Below, in pieces: positions 52,858 through 62,113 of a DNA stretch of 64,000 nt. The translations under genes were made by a program, and so were the position numbers. Under the pieces are notes generated by a model. The model did no database searches. It saw nothing but the letters and a program-made list of their open reading frames with translations, and was not told the DNA's origin. Each line of letters opens with the position of its first letter. Position 1 is the first letter of the stretch. Source of the DNA: Methylovirgula sp. HY1 (GTDB taxonomy: Bacteria; Pseudomonadota; Alphaproteobacteria; Rhizobiales; Beijerinckiaceae); NCBI RefSeq assembly GCF_019343105.1, contig NZ_CP073764.1, forward strand, positions 2,046,001-2,110,000. The letters are read 5' to 3'.

Positions 52858-53592
52858 ATGAGGTTCGCGGATTTAGGACGCCCAGTGAGACAACCCGGCG
52901 GGGTGAAGCTCGCCTTACTCGCCTTCCTCGGTCTCGCCTTCTGCCTGAGCGCGCCCGCGCAGGCTCAGAGCCCGGCGCCCAGCTCAGCAACGCCGAGCAC
53001 GGCGACGCCCTCGGCCACGGCGCCCGGTACGACGCCCGGACCTGCGACTCCGGCGACGCCCTCTGCCGCGCCGGCGACCCCCAGTCGTATGGACTCAGAA
53101 AACAATATGCCGGGCGTGCCCGCCGATGCCTCGGCCCAAACGCTCGAGGTGAAGGCGAGGCCGACGGCGATTCTGAGTGCCAAAGCGAAATGGGACGCTG
53201 CCTTCGCCTCGATAAAGGACTCCCAGGCGCGACTCCGCGCGGCGGTTGCAAAAGCCGGGCTCAAGGCCGCCGGCCACCCGATCACCGTCTTCACCCAGAC
53301 GGACGATAAGGGCTTTTCGTATGACGCTATGTTGCCGCTCATAGCAAAGCCGGCGGGCAAGACGGAATTGTCCGACACGGTGAAGCTTGGCTCTTCGCCG
53401 TCCGGCAAAGCCATCGTGTTTCAACACCATGGACCCTATGACGACATTGATTCGACTTACGATCTGATCACCGCCTATCTTGATGAAAAGGGCCTCGAGG
53501 CGCAGGATTATTTCGTCGAGGACTATATGACCGATCTGAAGAGCGCGGATGATCCCAATCTCGCCGTCGACATCTATATTTTCCTCAAATGA
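52858..53592 (+). CDS. Exported protein with GyrI-like effector-binding domain
   Basis: The 244-residue protein has a signal peptide (LALLAFLGLAFCLSAPAQAQ), then a roughly 45-residue linker of Ala, Thr, Pro and Ser (SATPSTATPSATAPG), then a GyrI/AraC effector-binding-like domain (HPITVFTQTDDKGFSYDAM, SGKAIVFQHHGPYDDIDSTYDLITAYL, YFVEDYMTDL). GyrI-like domains are usually intracellular small-molecule binders or gyrase inhibitors, so an exported version is notable. The ATG at 52858 follows GGGAGGAG. Confidence 0.8.
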   Translation: MRFADLGRPVRQPGGVKLALLAFLGLAFCLSAPAQAQSPAPSSATPSTATPSATAPGTTPGPATPATPSAAPATPSRMDSENNMPGVPADASAQTLEVKARPTAILSAKAKWDAAFASIKDSQARLRAAVAKAGLKAAGHPITVFTQTDDKGFSYDAMLPLIAKPAGKTELSDTVKLGSSPSGKAIVFQHHGPYDDIDSTYDLITAYLDEKGLEAQDYFVEDYMTDLKSADDPNLAVDIYIFLK

Positions 53593-53664
53593 GCGGCGGA
53601 CGCCGGCCGATTGGATGCGCAATAGTGCGCCGGAGGCGCGGCGCGCGACGGCACGAGGCGCATC

Positions 53665-54354
53665 ATGAGCTGGCGCGAATTCTGGAACGGCGAGCATGCG
53701 ATCTATGTCAATGCCCGCCACCGTCTGCTGCATTTTGAAGCCATCGCCAGGGATGTGGCCGGATTGATTCCAACGCCCGAGTCCGTCGTGCTCGATTATG
53801 GCTGCGGCGATACGATGGCGGCCAATCTGCTCGCCGATAAATGCGCCCATCTCTATCTTTATGACAGCGCGCCCAAGATCGAAGCTGCGCTGCGGCAGCG
53901 CTATGCCACGGCAGAGAAGATCAGCGTGCTCTCCGAAGCGGCACTGAAAGCCTTGCCTGACGCTTCCCTGGACATGGTCGTCTGCAATTCGATCTTCCAA
54001 TATTTGAGCCGCGAGGAAGGCCGCGCGCTCGTCGTCTTCGCCGCCGTGAAATTGAAACTCGGCGGCAGGATCGTCGTCGGCGACGTGATCCCTCCCCATG
54101 TCGACCCCGTCGTCGATTCTCTCGCGCTTCTCGATTTCGCCTATCGTGGCGGATTTTTTCTCGCGGCGCTGCGCGGACTCTTCCTCACTTTCTTTTCCAA
54201 ATATCGTCACGTCCGCGCGCGTGTCGGACTTACGACTTTCACGATTCCCGAAATGTTGCGGCTATTGTCCATCGAAGGCTTCGAGGCAAGGCGCGTCGAA
54301 CCGAATATCGGTCATCACAGTGCCCGCATGACCTTCATCGGCAAACGCGTTTAA
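53665..54354 (+). CDS. Class I SAM-dependent methyltransferase
   Basis: The 229-residue protein has the Rossmann motif I VVLDYGCGDTMAANLLADK near residue 42, motif II-like DSAPKIEAAL and a post-motif LGGRIVVGDVIPPHVD region. The substrate is unknown. It is co-oriented with the exported GyrI-like gene (72-base gap) and two unknown genes downstream. Confidence 0.85.
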   Translation: MSWREFWNGEHAIYVNARHRLLHFEAIARDVAGLIPTPESVVLDYGCGDTMAANLLADKCAHLYLYDSAPKIEAALRQRYATAEKISVLSEAALKALPDASLDMVVCNSIFQYLSREEGRALVVFAAVKLKLGGRIVVGDVIPPHVDPVVDSLALLDFAYRGGFFLAALRGLFLTFFSKYRHVRARVGLTTFTIPEMLRLLSIEGFEARRVEPNIGHHSARMTFIGKRV

Positions 54355-54526
54355 CCACCCGCCGATACCGCCGCGGCGGCGGTTTCATCCGGTTTTGAAG
54401 AAGGTCCGGTACGAATCTTGCCAGGATTTTTGGGCATAAAAAGGCCTCTAAACACGGCCCGGGCAGGTGCGCTCCACCTCTCCCAGCCATGTCAGATGGG
54501 CGCAGTTTCGTGGGATCTCGACCTTC

Positions 54527-55192
54527 ATGACGACCGGTTACGACATCAAATTCGCACGCGCGTTTTTCGGCCTCCCCGTGGAGACGCGGCTTACGAAACT
54601 CATCGACAATTCTTTCGGGGATTGGATCAAGAACTGCAATCTGGGGGTCAGCCTCATCTATGCCAATGCCTGCAAGATGATCGAAGGCGTCACCGAAAAG
54701 GTTCTGGAGGTCAATGAGCAATATCTCGGCGATTTTGAGGTCTATGCCTCGAGCACCGCGCATGAGGTGGAAACCGGATATGACCTCTACAATCCGGATA
54801 CGGGCGCGCTCGTCGCCATCAATGCGAACGGCAATGCGGACGGCTATTTCTATATGCTCGAGACCGGCATCCGGGCACTGAGTTGCGACAATGGGACTTT
54901 CGAGCCGCACTGGCTCGTCCCGGAAAAGCCGGAAGTTCGCAATCATCTCGTCGAGAAATATGGCCGTGTCTTTTCGGCGCAATTGCGCTATTGGGCGCAT
55001 GATGCCGATGGCTATCAAGAGCGCTATGACGCTTTCAAGGCGAGCCTTGCGAAATTCCCGGATGTCACCATGGTCGAAAAGGAATTGACCGCGAATATCC
55101 GCAAGAAGGCCCGCTTCCGTCCGAAGAAAAAAGACATTCCGGAGATGGCCGAAACGAAAATCACCGCCATCGCGATCGGCCGCGAGCTGTGA
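54527..55192 (+). CDS. Hypothetical protein
   Basis: I do not recognise this 221-residue cytosolic protein. It begins MTTGYDIKFARAFFGLPVETR, has a central NPDTGALVAINANGNADGYFYMLETG, and a basic C-terminal segment IRKKARFRPKKKDIPEM. There is no signal peptide or membrane helix. The start at 54527 is inferred; an in-frame start at 54467 is less likely. It is followed after 71 bases by another unknown gene on the same strand. Confidence 0.65.
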   Translation: MTTGYDIKFARAFFGLPVETRLTKLIDNSFGDWIKNCNLGVSLIYANACKMIEGVTEKVLEVNEQYLGDFEVYASSTAHEVETGYDLYNPDTGALVAINANGNADGYFYMLETGIRALSCDNGTFEPHWLVPEKPEVRNHLVEKYGRVFSAQLRYWAHDADGYQERYDAFKASLAKFPDVTMVEKELTANIRKKARFRPKKKDIPEMAETKITAIAIGREL

Positions 55193-55263
55193 GGTAGAGC
55201 GCCATCTCGCCGTCCGGCGATGTTTTGCCGGACGAATTGGGCAGAACCTCAAGGCGAAGGGTG

Positions 55264-55617
55264 ATGGCACAAATCTATAAAGGTGCGACGGGCAAATCGG
55301 TGGCCGCCGAATGCGGCTTCCATGCCGAAATCGTCAGCGACGGCGCGCGCGCCGTCCTCAGTCTCTTGGATCTCAAGGCGAAGACCTGGAGCATGGCGAT
55401 CATCGATCCGGCCAAGGATCTCGGCAGCAATGCGGCCTGTGAATCCTTTGCGATCCGTGCGGTGCGACAACCGGAAGTGCTGGAGACCGTCACCGAAGAC
55501 AGCAATGAAGAATATTACGAGCGTTGCCTCGCGCTCGAAGACGAATTGAAGGGGGTTCCGGCCGCCGAACTCGATGTCGACGAAGAGCCGGATGACGACG
55601 ACAATTCCTATCTCTGA
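55264..55617 (+). CDS. Hypothetical acidic protein
   Basis: This 117-residue protein is of unknown function. It begins MAQIYKGATGKSVAAECG, with a middle IIDPAKDLGSNAACESFAI, and ends in a highly acidic tail (DVDEEPDDDDNSYL). An in-frame GTG lies one codon upstream (55261), and GAAGGG is just before it. It probably shares a transcript with the unknown gene upstream. Confidence 0.65.
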   Translation: MAQIYKGATGKSVAAECGFHAEIVSDGARAVLSLLDLKAKTWSMAIIDPAKDLGSNAACESFAIRAVRQPEVLETVTEDSNEEYYERCLALEDELKGVPAAELDVDEEPDDDDNSYL

Positions 55618-55633
55618 CGTCGCGCTTGGTCGT

Positions 55634-55690
55634 CTAGAGCCTTTTCCGATCGGGTGGAATCATCCGGTCGAGAGGAAAACACTCCAAATC
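55634..55690. repeat. Degenerate palindromic repeat before argE end
   Basis: It starts CTAGAGCC with TTTTCCGATCGGG and a partial right arm CCGGTCGAGAGGAAAAC. It is a worn copy of the 33008-33051 stem, situated between convergent genes. Confidence 0.5.
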
Positions 55691-55703
55691 AACCGGCTTT
55701 GGC

Positions 55704-56891
55704 TCATTCCAGTTCCGCCGCGAGCCTTCGCATAAAGCCGATCGCCGCCTCGATCTGCGCGATCTCGATATATTCGTCCGGCTGATGCGCCTGATCGATC
55801 GAGCCCGGACCGCAGACGATGGAGGGAATCTCCGCCTGCTGAAACTGCCCCGCCTCGCTCGCGAAAGGCACGGTGATCGTCCGATTGAGCTGCGCGAGTT
55901 TGAGCGCCAAAGTCTCGGCACTCGAGCCGGCATCGGCCGCGAGCCCCGGCACTTCCGTCTCGGTGATGATCTCGATCCATGCCTTGTCGGCATGGCGGGT
56001 CAATTTCGGCGTCGCGACCATGTCGACATAATGTTGCAAATGCCGGAGCGCCAAATCTTGCGGCACATTCGGCAGGCCGCGGAACTCCCAATGGAAGGCG
56101 CAGCGCTTGGCGAGAATGTTGCGCGCCGTGCCGCCATGGATGATGCCGACATGCACGGTCGAATACGGTGGATCGAAGCGGCCGGATGGATCGCCCGCCG
56201 CCATCAGCTCATCGCCGAAACGATAGAGCTCGGAGACAAGATCGCACGCGACCGCCACCGCATTGGCGCCCAGATGGGGTTTTGCGGAATGCGCCTCATG
56301 CCCATGCACGATCGTATGATAGGTCGCGACGCTCTTATGCGCGTCGGCGACCTGCATCATCGTCGGCTCGCCAACGAGCACGGCTGCCGGACGCGGCAGA
56401 TCATGGCCAAAGCGCGCGATCGTATCGAGCGGACCCTGGCAGGTGATCTCCTCGTCATAGCTGAGCAGAATATGGATCGGCCGCGCCAGCTTTGCCCGCT
56501 GAAACTCCGGGATCATGGCGAGGCAAATCGAGTCGAAGCCCTTCATGTCGCAGGTGCCGCGGCCATAGACGCGGTCGGCGCCGCGGCGCAAGGTGAAGGG
56601 ATCGGAGGTCCAGCTCTGACCTTCGACGGGCACCACATCCGTATGGCCGGAAAGCACCACCCCGCCGTCGACTTTCGGGCCGATGGTCGCAAACAGCGCC
56701 GCCTTGTCGCCCACGGCGTTCGGCACTTTCACATAGTCGACGCCAAGCCCGGCGAGATAGGCCTCGACGTCGGCGACCAGCGCGAGATTGGACTTTGAAC
56801 TCTCGGTATCAAAACCGATGAGCCTCTCCATGAGGGAAAGCGTCGCCGCGAGCCGATCGTCCGCCCCCGAAAGCCCCGCGGCGCGCGTCAT
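55704..56891 (-). CDS. argE: Acetylornithine deacetylase (ArgE)
   Basis: This M20-family metallopeptidase releases ornithine from N-acetylornithine in arginine synthesis. The 395-residue product has metal ligands in LSGHTDVVPVEG near residue 75, GRGTCDMKGFDS near 108 and DEEITCQGPLD near 135, with the distal His close to the end. Close relatives in the family hydrolyse other N-acyl amino acids. The start at 56891 has GGGAGGGG five bases upstream. Confidence 0.92.
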   Translation of the reverse strand: MTRAAGLSGADDRLAATLSLMERLIGFDTESSKSNLALVADVEAYLAGLGVDYVKVPNAVGDKAALFATIGPKVDGGVVLSGHTDVVPVEGQSWTSDPFTLRRGADRVYGRGTCDMKGFDSICLAMIPEFQRAKLARPIHILLSYDEEITCQGPLDTIARFGHDLPRPAAVLVGEPTMMQVADAHKSVATYHTIVHGHEAHSAKPHLGANAVAVACDLVSELYRFGDELMAAGDPSGRFDPPYSTVHVGIIHGGTARNILAKRCAFHWEFRGLPNVPQDLALRHLQHYVDMVATPKLTRHADKAWIEIITETEVPGLAADAGSSAETLALKLAQLNRTITVPFASEAGQFQQAEIPSIVCGPGSIDQAHQPDEYIEIAQIEAAIGFMRRLAAELE

Positions 56892-56930
56892 TGGTACCCC
56901 TCCCAAAGACCGATCGCACCGGCCCGCGGC

Positions 56931-57323
56931 TCAGTTCAAAATCCGCGGCGCAAAGGGTGAGTCGAGCGAGAAAACCGGAATCTCCGCCTCGAAGACATCG
57001 CCCTTCTCATTCACCATGCGATAGCTGCCGCTCATAATACCCGAAGGCGTGCTCAGCGGGCATCCCGAGGTGTAACGGAAGCTTTCACCGGGCTTGAGGA
57101 CAGGCTGTTCGCCGACGACGCCTGGGCCCTGCACCTCTTCGAGGCGACCATTGCCGTCGGTGATCTTCCAATGTCTGGCGGTCAATTGAACCGTGAGCTC
57201 ACTCTGGTTCGCAATTTCGACCGTATAGGCCCAGAAGAATGTGGCTTCATCGGCATCCGACCGTTCCGGCACGAATTCCGTGAGGACGGTGATTTCGATA
57301 TCTTGGGTTACGCGGCTGTACAT
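56931..57323 (-). CDS. apaG: ApaG protein
   Basis: The 130-residue ApaG/DUF525 fibronectin-III-like protein has the family signatures FFWAYTVEIANQS, RHWKITDGNG, VQGPGVVGEQPVL, FRYTSGCPLSTPSGIM and the final GSYRMVNEKG. It has been linked to Co2+/Mg2+ homeostasis, without proof of mechanism. It is separated from argE by 39 bases on the same strand. Confidence 0.95.
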   Translation of the reverse strand: MYSRVTQDIEITVLTEFVPERSDADEATFFWAYTVEIANQSELTVQLTARHWKITDGNGRLEEVQGPGVVGEQPVLKPGESFRYTSGCPLSTPSGIMSGSYRMVNEKGDVFEAEIPVFSLDSPFAPRILN

Positions 57324-57448
57324 GAGCTTTATCTGCGCTCTTCAAATAGCATGGAACATTTTCGCCACTTTAGCACAGCCGAGTTCCAGAGCAAAAACTC
57401 CGCTTCGGTCGCGACCTCCGGTGCGCCGAGATTTTTCGCGACGTGGCC

Positions 57449-58195
57449 TTAACGCGCCCAGGTTTTGATCTCGTCGAAAGTGGCCGCCATTTCTTCCGGG
57501 CTCACGTCCTCGGCCCGGCGCGACGCGAAGGGATCGGCGCCCGCGGCCCAGGCATTGCTCGCATCGGTCCGCAGCGCGATCGCAAGCGCCGGCACGAATT
57601 CATAGCTGGCCCAGGCGAGTCCGGCGTCGCGCAAAGCCGATTGCAGCGCATTTTGGACATAGCCGCGCAGAAGATGATGCGGCGTTGAAATTGGCACGAC
57701 CTCGTCACCGCCGCCGACCGCATCGAGACAGGCCGCCTTATCGAAAGACGCGTGGCCGCGACAGGCGAGCGGCCGCACCTCATAGATGACGCAATGACCG
57801 TCAACGATAAAGGGACAGAGTCGCTCCTGCGCCAAATATTCGTCGTCATCAAGGCTGCCGGCGGCGTCCGCCGCGGCTTCGATCCTATGCCGCAGGATGC
57901 GGCCGAAAGGCGGCATGGCCGACATCGCACCCTGCACATAAGCGGCGACCACCAGAATCTCGGGCGCCGTCGCTGTCACGCGCAAAGCGCAACAAGCGGC
58001 ACAGCCGCCGCGGCACGCCAAAGCCGCTTGGCCCTCACATTGGCGGACGACATTGGTTTCGAAATCTGTCGATGCCTGCTGCATGAGTGCGTCGGCGAGG
58101 TCCGGCGCGCCGCGCTTTTGCGCCAGAGTGGTGCCAAATTCGCTCGCAAGCGCCTGGAAGAAGTCCAAAGGGTGTGCCGGATCTAAATCAGCCAT
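57449..58195 (-). CDS. YkgJ-family cysteine-cluster protein
   Basis: The 248-residue protein has the Cys arrangement of YkgJ/UPF0153 proteins: CRGGCAACCALR near residue 60, CPFIVDGHCVIYEVRPLACRG near 130 and a final KAAC. This suggests bound zinc or an iron-sulfur cluster. The biochemical role is unknown. The start at 58195 has GAAGGG seven bases upstream. Confidence 0.85.
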   Translation of the reverse strand: MADLDPAHPLDFFQALASEFGTTLAQKRGAPDLADALMQQASTDFETNVVRQCEGQAALACRGGCAACCALRVTATAPEILVVAAYVQGAMSAMPPFGRILRHRIEAAADAAGSLDDDEYLAQERLCPFIVDGHCVIYEVRPLACRGHASFDKAACLDAVGGGDEVVPISTPHHLLRGYVQNALQSALRDAGLAWASYEFVPALAIALRTDASNAWAAGADPFASRRAEDVSPEEMAATFDEIKTWAR

Positions 58196-58515
58196 GGTGA
58201 CGCCCTTCACACAATCTGTTTCAGATTTGCCACCCGTCGCGCGGCAAAGCTATTCCTAATTTTATATAGTATAACGCGGTGCTCGGCCACCGGCATTTCC
58301 GCGCCGAGCGGCCAACGATCGGAGCCCGCCCCCGACCAAGATGGCGGCATGAGACACGGGCAAATATCTCTCATTTCATCCCTTTGGCCTAACCTTTCGG
58401 TTCGGTCTGTCCGTCCTATGAATTCGCGCATTGAAATCCGGCGGCCGCTTTGAGGCACCTCAATGTCTCGCCTCGCGCTCCGGAGCATGTCCAGGGCGCG
58501 GCGAGAGGTGGCGAC
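58196..58515. promoter_or_regulatory. Divergent promoter region
   Basis: In this gap of about 320 bases between ykgJ-like and the ABC permease gene, TTTTATATAGTATAAC near 58260-58275 is AT-rich and gives candidate -10 boxes in both directions. No other feature was seen. Confidence 0.4.
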
Positions 58516-60252
58516 GTGCAGCGGCAAGCGGAATTATATCGATACGGCGTTTTCGCGCGGCGCAGGCTGTCGTGGCGCGATCTCGTCGCAGCCCTTGTGG
58601 TGTTCGCTCTCCTTGTTCTCCTCGGCCTCGGATTGCGCCAGATGATGGCGCCTGTCGCCGCCGCGATGCCCGCGACGATTTCCTTATCCCCCCTGGCGCT
58701 TCCGGCCTATGTGTTGCGCACGACCCTGCGCATGTTCTTCGCGCTCTTCGCTTCGCTTCTTTTCACCCTCACTTACGCGACCTTGGCAGCGAAGAACCGG
58801 CGCGCCGAGATGGTGCTCGTGCCGCTGCTCGACGTTCTGCAATCCGTGCCGGTTCTCGGCTATCTCTCGTTCACTGTCGTATTTTTTGTCGCGCTTTTTC
58901 CCGGCTCCGTCCTCGGCCCGGAATGCGCCGCGATCTTTGCCATTTTCACGAGCCAAGCCTGGAACATGGCCTTTAGTTTCTATCAGACGCTGCGCACCAT
59001 TCCGCTCGATATCGACGAGGCGAGCCGCGCCTTTCGCTTTTCCGCCTGGCAGAGATTCTGGCGGCTCGAAGTACCGTTCGCCATGCCGGGCCTCATCTGG
59101 AACATGATGATGTCTATGTCGGGCGGCTGGTTCTTCATCGTCGCATCAGAAGCGATTTCCGTCGGCAACATCAGTTATGCCCTGCCGGGCGTCGGATCAT
59201 ATGTCGCCAAGGCGATCGCGGCGCGCGACCTTCATGCGGTCTTCTATGCCATTGGCGCCATGACGATCGCCATTCTTCTCTATGATCAACTGCTGTTTCG
59301 GCCGCTGGTCGCCTGGGCTGACAAATTCCGTTCCGAGCAGACAGCGACGCAGACCGTTCCAAAAAGCTTGGTACTCGATCTCTTTCGACGCGCCGCGTTC
59401 ATGCACAGTCTTGGTGCGCCAATAGGTTCCGCGCTGGACTTCCTCATGCGGCGACGTTTCGCCCCGTTCGCATGGCCTTCCCACCCAAACCGGCCTGCCA
59501 TACCGCGGCGCGTCGGGGACATCATTTGGTTGACATGCATCGCTGCCACCACGATTTTTATCGTTTTGCAGCTGCTGCATTTCGTGACGCCGACATTGAC
59601 TTGGCACGATGTCCAAATCGTCACCGGCAATGGATTCTTGACGCTGCTTCGCGTGGTGGTTCTTATCATTCTCGCGACTTTGATCTGGGTGCCAATCGGC
59701 GTGCAGGTGGGTCTGCGGCCGGAGTTGGTGGAAAAAGTCCAGCCTGTGGCGCAATTTCTCGCCGCCTTCCCGGCCAATCTCATGTTTCCTGTGGCGGTCG
59801 TTCTCATCGTCCATTTCGGTGCCGACCCGGTGATCTGGCTGTCACCGCTGATGATCCTCGGCACCCAGTGGTACATTCTCTTCAATGTCATCGCCGGCAC
59901 GACGGCCTATCCGAGCGATTTCAAGGAAGCCGCGGCGACGTTCCGCATCCAAGGCTGGCGTTGGTGGCGCGATGCGCTGCTGCCCGGCATATTTCCTTAT
60001 TATATCACCGGCGCCATCACGGCATCGGGCGGGGCCTGGAATGCGAGCATCGTGTCAGAAGTCGTCAGCTGGGGGCCAACGAAACTCGATGCCGGCGGAC
60101 TCGGAGCCTATATCGCGCGCATGACTGCGGCTGGGGATTTTCCGCGCATCGCGCTCGGCATCGCGGTCATGTCCGCCATGGTCATCGCGATGAATCGACT
60201 GATATGGCGGCCTCTCTATGCATTCGCCGAACGGCGGATGAGGCTCGATTGA
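58516..60252 (+). CDS. Fused double ABC permease (NitT/TauT-like)
   Basis: The 578-residue membrane protein contains two BPD-type permease modules in one chain, each with an EAA loop: EASRAFRFSAWQRFWRLEVPFAMPG (about residue 170) and EAAATFRIQGWRWWRDALLPGIFP (about 500). In most nitrate/taurine-family systems one permease forms a homodimer, so this looks like an internal duplication. The GTG at 58516 follows GAGAGG by seven bases; a TTG at 58450 would add 22 residues. The matching ATPase begins nine bases after the stop. Confidence 0.85.
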   Translation: MQRQAELYRYGVFARRRLSWRDLVAALVVFALLVLLGLGLRQMMAPVAAAMPATISLSPLALPAYVLRTTLRMFFALFASLLFTLTYATLAAKNRRAEMVLVPLLDVLQSVPVLGYLSFTVVFFVALFPGSVLGPECAAIFAIFTSQAWNMAFSFYQTLRTIPLDIDEASRAFRFSAWQRFWRLEVPFAMPGLIWNMMMSMSGGWFFIVASEAISVGNISYALPGVGSYVAKAIAARDLHAVFYAIGAMTIAILLYDQLLFRPLVAWADKFRSEQTATQTVPKSLVLDLFRRAAFMHSLGAPIGSALDFLMRRRFAPFAWPSHPNRPAIPRRVGDIIWLTCIAATTIFIVLQLLHFVTPTLTWHDVQIVTGNGFLTLLRVVVLIILATLIWVPIGVQVGLRPELVEKVQPVAQFLAAFPANLMFPVAVVLIVHFGADPVIWLSPLMILGTQWYILFNVIAGTTAYPSDFKEAAATFRIQGWRWWRDALLPGIFPYYITGAITASGGAWNASIVSEVVSWGPTKLDAGGLGAYIARMTAAGDFPRIALGIAVMSAMVIAMNRLIWRPLYAFAERRMRLD

Positions 60253-60261
60253 GAGGCCCTA

Positions 60262-61557
60262 ATGGACAAAGTCGTAAAAGCTCCCGTCCTCGATCTCCGA
60301 CATGTCAGAAAGGATTTCGCCAAGCCTTCCGGCGAACCCTTGACCGTGCTCGCCGACATCAATGTTTCACTTCGCGAAGGTGAAATTCTCGGTCTTCTCG
60401 GCCGTTCCGGCTCGGGCAAATCGACCTTATTGCGGATCGCCGCCGGTCTCATTGCGCCGAGCGGGGGCGAGGTCACCTATCGCGGCCAGAAGCTCGAAGG
60501 GCCGGCGGAGGGGATCGCCGTCGTCTTTCAAACGTTCGCTCTGTTCCCCTGGCTGACCGTGCTCGAAAATGTTGAAGCGAGCCTCGATGCGCTCGGGATC
60601 GATCGGCAGGAGACGCGGCGCCGGGCGCTGGCCGCCATCGATCTCATCGGCCTCGACGGTTTTCAAGCCGCCTATCCGCGGGAGCTCTCCGGCGGCATGC
60701 GCCAGCGCGTCGGCTTTGCCCGCGCCCTCGTCATCGATCCGGCCGTCCTGTTGATGGACGAGCCCTTTTCCGCTCTCGACGTGCTGACCGCCGAAACGCT
60801 GCGGACCGATTTGATCGATCTATGGACGAGCCATCGGCTGCCGACGAAAGCGATCCTAATCGTCACCCACAATATCGAAGAGGCGGTGCTGCTCTGCGAC
60901 CGCATCCTGGTCCTATCCTCCGATCCGGGACGAATTGCTGCCGAAATCGCCGTCGATCTGCCGCAGCCGCGCAATCGCCTCGACACCGAATTCCACAATA
61001 TCGTCGATGAGATCTACGCCACTTTGACGTCGCGCTCACTCGCCGCCATAAGCGCTCACAAGGACATGGGCGGCGGCATCAGCCACCCCTTGCCGCGCGC
61101 CTCGATCAATCGGATCTCCGGCCTCATCGAGAGGCTGGCCAAGCCGCCCTGCGACGGCAGGGCGGAACTCGTTAAGCTCCGCCATATGCTCAATCTGCAG
61201 ATCGACGAGCTGTTTCCAACGGCAGAGGCACTGCATATTCTCGAATTCGCCGAACTCAAGGCGGATACGCTTGCTCTGACGGCAGCGGGCCACATCTTTG
61301 CCGAAACGGATATGGACGGACGCAAGCGCCTCTTTCGCGAACATCTCTTGCGTTTCGTCCCGTTGGCCGCGCATATCAAGCACGTTCTCGACGATCGGGG
61401 CGTTCGCCGCGCCCCGAAGCTGCGCTTCGAGACTGAACTCGAGGACCATTTGAGCCGCGGCGATGCCGAGAAGACCTTACGCACCATCATCGACTGGGGC
61501 CGCTATGCCGAACTCTTCACCTATGACGCCCGCAGACGCAGTCTCGTCGCGCTGTGA
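60262..61557 (+). CDS. ABC transporter ATPase with C-terminal AAA-associated domain
   Basis: The 431-residue protein has a NrtD/SsuB-like ATPase (Walker A GRSGSGKSTLLRIAAG, Q-loop FQTFALFPW, signature LSGGMRQRVGFARAL, Walker B LLMDEPFSALD) followed by about 160 extra residues (SHPLPRASINRISGLIERL to the end), as in ATPases with an AAA-associated C-terminal domain. Together with the fused permease it forms a complete membrane unit. No solute-binding protein gene is adjacent, so the substrate is unknown. Confidence 0.88.
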   Translation: MDKVVKAPVLDLRHVRKDFAKPSGEPLTVLADINVSLREGEILGLLGRSGSGKSTLLRIAAGLIAPSGGEVTYRGQKLEGPAEGIAVVFQTFALFPWLTVLENVEASLDALGIDRQETRRRALAAIDLIGLDGFQAAYPRELSGGMRQRVGFARALVIDPAVLLMDEPFSALDVLTAETLRTDLIDLWTSHRLPTKAILIVTHNIEEAVLLCDRILVLSSDPGRIAAEIAVDLPQPRNRLDTEFHNIVDEIYATLTSRSLAAISAHKDMGGGISHPLPRASINRISGLIERLAKPPCDGRAELVKLRHMLNLQIDELFPTAEALHILEFAELKADTLALTAAGHIFAETDMDGRKRLFREHLLRFVPLAAHIKHVLDDRGVRRAPKLRFETELEDHLSRGDAEKTLRTIIDWGRYAELFTYDARRRSLVAL

Positions 61558-61590
61558 GACGCCGGACGCAGTCACACGACGGGCGCTTCA

Positions 61591-62016
61591 GTGACGCGAG
61601 CAGAGCCCCGCCCCCATATCTTTCCGGTCCGGGTCTATTATGAGGACACGGATTTCTCCGGCGTCGTCTATCACGCCTCCTATCTGCGCTTTCTCGAACG
61701 TGGCCGCACCGAATTCCTGCGCGCGCATGGCATCCATCAGACCGCGCTCTTCGATGCGGCAGCCGGCACCTCGCTCGCCTTCGCCGTGCGCAAGATGGGC
61801 ATAGAGTTCCTGAAGCCGGCGCGCATGGATGACGAACTCAACATCGAGACCCGCATTGCCAAGATCGGCGGCGCCTCCATCGAAATGGTGCAACGCATCC
61901 TGCGCGACAAAGAGCCGCTGGTCGTCGCCGATGTCCGGATCGCGGCCGTCGCGAAAGACCGCGCACAACGGCTGCCCCCGGCAATTCTTGCAAAACTCGC
62001 GGGCGCGCCCTCCTGA
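61591..62016 (+). CDS. ybgC: Tol-Pal-associated acyl-CoA thioesterase YbgC
   Basis: This 141-residue hot-dog-fold thioesterase has the active-site region VYYEDTDFSGVVYHASYLRFLERGRTEFLR near residue 12 (catalytic Asp). ybgC often heads the tol-pal cluster, as here, though PCu(A)C lies between it and tolQ. The start is GTG. Confidence 0.93.
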   Translation: MTRAEPRPHIFPVRVYYEDTDFSGVVYHASYLRFLERGRTEFLRAHGIHQTALFDAAAGTSLAFAVRKMGIEFLKPARMDDELNIETRIAKIGGASIEMVQRILRDKEPLVVADVRIAAVAKDRAQRLPPAILAKLAGAPS

Positions 62017-62113
62017 CCCCTGCGCCCGGTAATGCAATACGAGACGCACCGCCGCGTGATCGCCATTTCATCGGCGCGGCCTCATTTTCGATCATAGCCA
62101 TGGAGAACGTCTC

